This document shows, piece after piece, positions 6,319-8,392 of a stretch of DNA of 8,392 nt. How positions within the stretch are numbered: the first letter of the stretch is position 1; every line of letters begins with the position of its first letter. Source of the stretch: Deltaproteobacteria bacterium (GTDB lineage: Bacteria > Myxococcota_A > UBA9160 > JAFDET01); NCBI GenBank assembly GCA_019310195.1, contig JAFDET010000138.1:1-8392 (forward strand), read 5' to 3'. The notes beneath the pieces are model-generated. The model made no database searches and was not told where the DNA came from. It saw only the letters and a list, made by a program, of their open reading frames with translations. A program made the translations under genes and the position numbers.

Positions 6319-7220
6319 GACTTCCACCCGGCCACCAGGGCGGCGCACGACCCGGAGAACCCCAGACCCGCGCCGGCCAACACCAGCGCAAGCGCTTCTC
6401 CGGTGGAGAAGAAGCGCGGCGCCGATCCGCCAAGCACGAACTCGAGCCCGAACGCGAAGCCCGGCAACACCAGGTGGAACAAACCCAACAGCAGGACCAG
6501 GGCAAGGGCTCCCCCGACCGCGCCCTGGATCAATCCCTCGAGAAGAAACGGGATCGAAACAAAGCCCCGGCTGGCGCCCACGAGTGTCAGGATCTCCAGC
6601 TCGTCGCGACGCGAGAAGATGGCCAGTCGGATCGTGTTGCCCACGATCAACAAGGTGGCCACAGCCAGAATCGCGCCCAGGCCCACACCCACGCCGCGCA
6701 GCAGCCCCACCGCGCGCAGATAGCCCTCCACCCACGCCTGGCCCGACGCCAGATCGGTGATCCCTGGCAGGCCCTCGACCGACTCCACCACCACCTCGAG
6801 CCCTTCCGGAGTGCGGCGCTCGGGCACGAGAACGATCTCCAGGGACGCGGGCAGGGGATTCTCTCCCAACCCCTCGAGAAGCGCGGCGCCGCTGCCCACC
6901 CCGGATCGGAAGCGCTCGAGGGCCTCGTCCTTGCTCACCAGGCGGACGCTCTCCACCCCCTCGACGGTGCGGACCCGCGCGCGGAGCTCCTCTTGTTCGC
7001 TCGCCGCAAGTCCATCTTCCAGGTAGGCGGCCACGTGCAGCTCGTCGCCGAATCCCACCAGCAGGTCTTCCATGTTCCAGAGCAGCAGGCCGAACGCGCC
7101 CACCAGCATCAGGGTGACCCCGATCGTCACGGCGGCGATCGCGCTGGGGAGCGGGCTCGAGCGGAGACCGTGCAGCGCCGTGCGCAGGAAGTACGCCATG
7201 CGCGCGCCGAAACGCTTCAC
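6315..7220 (-). CDS. ftsX: Cell division protein FtsX (ABC-type membrane subunit)
   Basis: Inner-membrane half of the FtsEX complex. It does not clearly transport anything but relays FtsE ATP hydrolysis to periplasmic cell-wall hydrolase regulators. 301 residues. A short basic N-terminus precedes TM1 (about 26-48). The periplasmic domain (about 50-172) includes HVAAYLED, VRLVSKDEALERF and the ENPLPASLEI motif (120-129). TM2 (about 173-194) is followed by the cytoplasmic NTIRLAIFSRRDELEILTLVGAS stretch (195-217), the family's conserved FtsE-contact region, then TM3 (about 225-251) and TM4 (about 275-297). The start is GTG at 7220, overlapping the ftsE stop (GTGA) with a GGAGG 6 bases upstream; an ATG at residue 8 is less well placed. 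Full length, no defects. Downstream envC also overlaps by 4 bp, so FtsE, FtsX and the EnvC-like protein are probably made together. Confidence 0.97.
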   Translation of the reverse strand: MKRFGARMAYFLRTALHGLRSSPLPSAIAAVTIGVTLMLVGAFGLLLWNMEDLLVGFGDELHVAAYLEDGLAASEQEELRARVRTVEGVESVRLVSKDEALERFRSGVGSGAALLEGLGENPLPASLEIVLVPERRTPEGLEVVVESVEGLPGITDLASGQAWVEGYLRAVGLLRGVGVGLGAILAVATLLIVGNTIRLAIFSRRDELEILTLVGASRGFVSIPFLLEGLIQGAVGGALALVLLLGLFHLVLPGFAFGLEFVLGGSAPRFFSTGEALALVLAGAGLGFSGSCAALVAGWKS

Positions 7221-7984
7221 GCTCCACCTCCGGGCGGCGCCGAGTCCTCCACCACTCCACCGCCCTCCAGGCGCACGATGCGCTTCCCGTAGCGCGCCAC
7301 CAATCCCAGCTCGTGGGTGGCCACGATCACCGTCGTGCCGCGGGTCGCCGTGCTGGCGATGAGGTCCATGATGTCCAGGGTGAGGTCCGGGTCCAGGTTT
7401 CCCGTGGGCTCGTCGGCCAGCAACACCTCGGGCTCGTTCACCAGGGCCCGGGCGATGGCCACGCGTTGCTGCTCGCCGCCGGAGAGGGATAGCGGGTGGT
7501 GGTAGCGGCGGTGCTGCAGGCCCAGCTGCTTGAGGATCGCGAACACACGGGCGCGGATCGTGCGCCGCGGTGTGCCCACGACCTCCAGCGAAAGCGAGAC
7601 GTTCTCCTCCACCGTGCGGCGCGGCAGCAGCTTGAAGTCCTGGAAGATCACGCCTACGTGGCGGCGCAGGCTGGGAATCGCCGATTCGCCCAGGCGCGCG
7701 ACGTTGCGTCCGAGCACCACGATCTGCCCCTCGCTGGGACGCTCGGCCGCGAACAACAGCTTGAGCAGGGTGGTCTTGCCGGCGCCGCTCGGGCCGGTGA
7801 GAAACACGAACTCACCCTTGCGAAACTCCAGGCTCACGTCGCGCAGGGCATACATCCCTCCGCTGTAGGACTTGGATACGTGGTACATGCGAATGGCCGC
7901 GTCGCCGCGGGACTCGAGAGCCTGGGCAGCGGCACCCCGACGGGATCGGAGCCAGGGGGAGTGCCTTCGGTCGGCCCCCGTCAC
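7217..7984 (-). CDS. ftsE: Cell division ATP-binding protein FtsE
   Basis: Cytoplasmic ATPase of the FtsEX complex, coupling ATP binding at the divisome to activation of septal peptidoglycan hydrolysis. All ABC elements are present: Walker A GPSGAGKTT (64-72), Q-loop in VIFQDFKLLPRRTVEENV (Gln115), signature LSGGEQQR (167-174), Walker B VLLADEP (187-193, catalytic Glu192), D-loop NLD and switch His224 in VATHEL. The FtsE-typical HVSKSY and FQDFKLL strings separate it from LolD-like paralogues. 255 residues from GTG at 7984, which overlaps the upstream stop (GTGA). That start gives about 30 extra Arg-rich residues before the conserved AIRMYHVSKSY. ATG at 7888 would give a shorter protein beginning MYHVSKSY but has no visible Shine-Dalgarno, so the N-terminus is uncertain. 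It overlaps ftsX downstream. Confidence 0.97.
   Translation of the reverse strand: MTGADRRHSPWLRSRRGAAAQALESRGDAAIRMYHVSKSYSGGMYALRDVSLEFRKGEFVFLTGPSGAGKTTLLKLLFAAERPSEGQIVVLGRNVARLGESAIPSLRRHVGVIFQDFKLLPRRTVEENVSLSLEVVGTPRRTIRARVFAILKQLGLQHRRYHHPLSLSGGEQQRVAIARALVNEPEVLLADEPTGNLDPDLTLDIMDLIASTATRGTTVIVATHELGLVARYGKRIVRLEGGGVVEDSAPPGGGA
7227..7231 (-). promoter_or_regulatory. Ribosome binding site for ftsX
   Basis: GGAGG inside the last codons of ftsE, six bases before the GTG at 7220. It supports the GTG over the ATG seven codons later and shows that ftsX can be initiated independently within the overlapping ftsE message. Confidence 0.7.
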
Positions 7985-8392
7985 TCTTTCGATCGCCCGC
8001 CCGACGCGGAGCGGCCACGCGACTTGTCGACCAGGTAATCGAAGATGACTTCGTCGAGAGGCTTCTCCGCGGAAGCGGAAGCGGCGGCGCGCCGATCCGT
8101 CGGGTCGGGCACCGGCTCCTGGACCACGGTGGGCTCGGCGATGGCGGCCGCCGGCAGCGGCGGACTCGGGGCCGGCTCGGACTCGAAGGCCGGTTCGGTG
8201 CTGGCCGAATGGTCCAGGCGTTCGGCGATCACCGCGTCGAAATCGCCGCCCTTCAGCCGTCGCAACATATCCTTGTGCTGGCGCTCCATCAGCGCCCGCA
8301 CGTGGATTTCGAGATCCTCCGTCCCCACGCGCTCGGCGTAGCCGCTCTTCTGGGAGCCGAGGATCGAACCTTCGTAGTAGAGGTGACTGATC
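7981..8392 (-). CDS. Unrecognised protein, C-terminal 136 residues, 5' end beyond window
   Basis: I do not recognise this protein. The frame stays open to the right edge, and codons upstream of a possible GTG at 8328 keep the strong G/C third-position preference, so the gene most likely starts outside the window. Visible parts: a compact, probably folded segment beginning SHLYYEGSILGSQKSGYAER and continuing with two basic/acidic helical stretches (LEIHVRALMERQHKDMLRRL, then GGDFDAVIAERL); a Pro/Ala/Glu-rich linker of about 50 residues; and a C-terminal piece, PLDEVIFDYLVDKSRGR, ending in a basic tail. No signal peptide or membrane segment is seen in this part, so it is probably cytoplasmic. 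Its stop overlaps the ftsE GTG, so it is likely co-expressed with FtsEX. If the GTG at 8328 were the true start, the protein would be 115 residues and cut through the conserved-looking segment. Confidence 0.8.
   Translation of the reverse strand, partial: ISHLYYEGSILGSQKSGYAERVGTEDLEIHVRALMERQHKDMLRRLKGGDFDAVIAERLDHSASTEPAFESEPAPSPPLPAAAIAEPTVVQEPVPDPTDRRAAASASAEKPLDEVIFDYLVDKSRGRSASGGRSKE

Noticed and set aside
5006..6505. Upstream extension of the ctpA frame through envC and ftsX
   Set aside because: Open frame due to GC content; the ATG at 5005 followed by a hydrophobic signal segment is the natural start.
6319..7260. Upstream extension of the envC frame through ftsX
   Set aside because: Reads in the wrong frame of ftsX; the GTG at 6318 with GTGA overlap and immediate signal peptide is far better.
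5278..7292. Overlapping plus-strand frames of 481 and 403 codons opposite envC and ftsX
   Set aside because: Biased composition (Arg, Gln, His), no motif, and the minus-strand genes explain the codon pattern.
1..8392. tRNA/rRNA genes, CRISPR arrays, insertion sequences, toxin-antitoxin or phage genes
   Set aside because: None seen on either strand; genes cover almost all of the window and all belong to core functions.

Overview
GC-rich bacterial DNA (about two-thirds G+C by eye) in which every gene I can support lies on the minus strand, so the window reads right to left. Gene content, strong G/C preference at third codon positions and gene order (ftsE-ftsX-envC-ctpA-xseA-xseB-ispA-dxs) suggest a deltaproteobacterial-type genome (Myxococcota, Desulfobacterota, Binatota or relatives). 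That assignment is inference from synteny and protein flavour. This is core chromosome: I see no mobile element, CRISPR array, RNA gene or phage gene.

Layout in the direction of transcription. Block 1 (8392 to 5167): the C-terminal part of an unrecognised protein, then ftsE, ftsX and an EnvC-like coiled-coil/LytM protein. All three junctions are 4-bp GTGA stop/start overlaps, so the block is probably one translationally coupled operon. FtsE (ATPase) and FtsX (membrane protein) pass conformational signals to the periplasmic EnvC-like protein, which switches on septal peptidoglycan amidases. Its LytM domain lacks the zinc-binding His residues, as expected for an activator. A 161-bp gap follows (5006-5166), holding a run of ten G (minus strand), a -10-like hexamer and a small inverted repeat. 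Block 2 (5005 to 2370): the periplasmic carboxyl-terminal protease CtpA, then exonuclease VII large subunit xseA, whose best start is a non-canonical ATT codon. Block 3: a 107-bp gap with a good sigma70-like promoter (TTGACG, 17 bp, TAGCAT), then xseB, ispA and dxs, again overlapping by 1 and 4 bp. dxs runs off the left edge.

Functionally the window joins envelope division and turnover (FtsEX-EnvC, CtpA), DNA degradation (exonuclease VII) and isoprenoid precursor supply (DXS makes DXP; IspA makes farnesyl diphosphate, precursor of the undecaprenyl carrier for cell-wall synthesis). I do not see a new biological system. The points worth checking are the ATT start of xseA, an IspA that lacks the conserved loop and lysine after its second Asp-rich motif, a Cys-containing insertion in the CtpA PDZ domain, the G10 tract before ctpA, and the unidentified protein upstream of ftsE.
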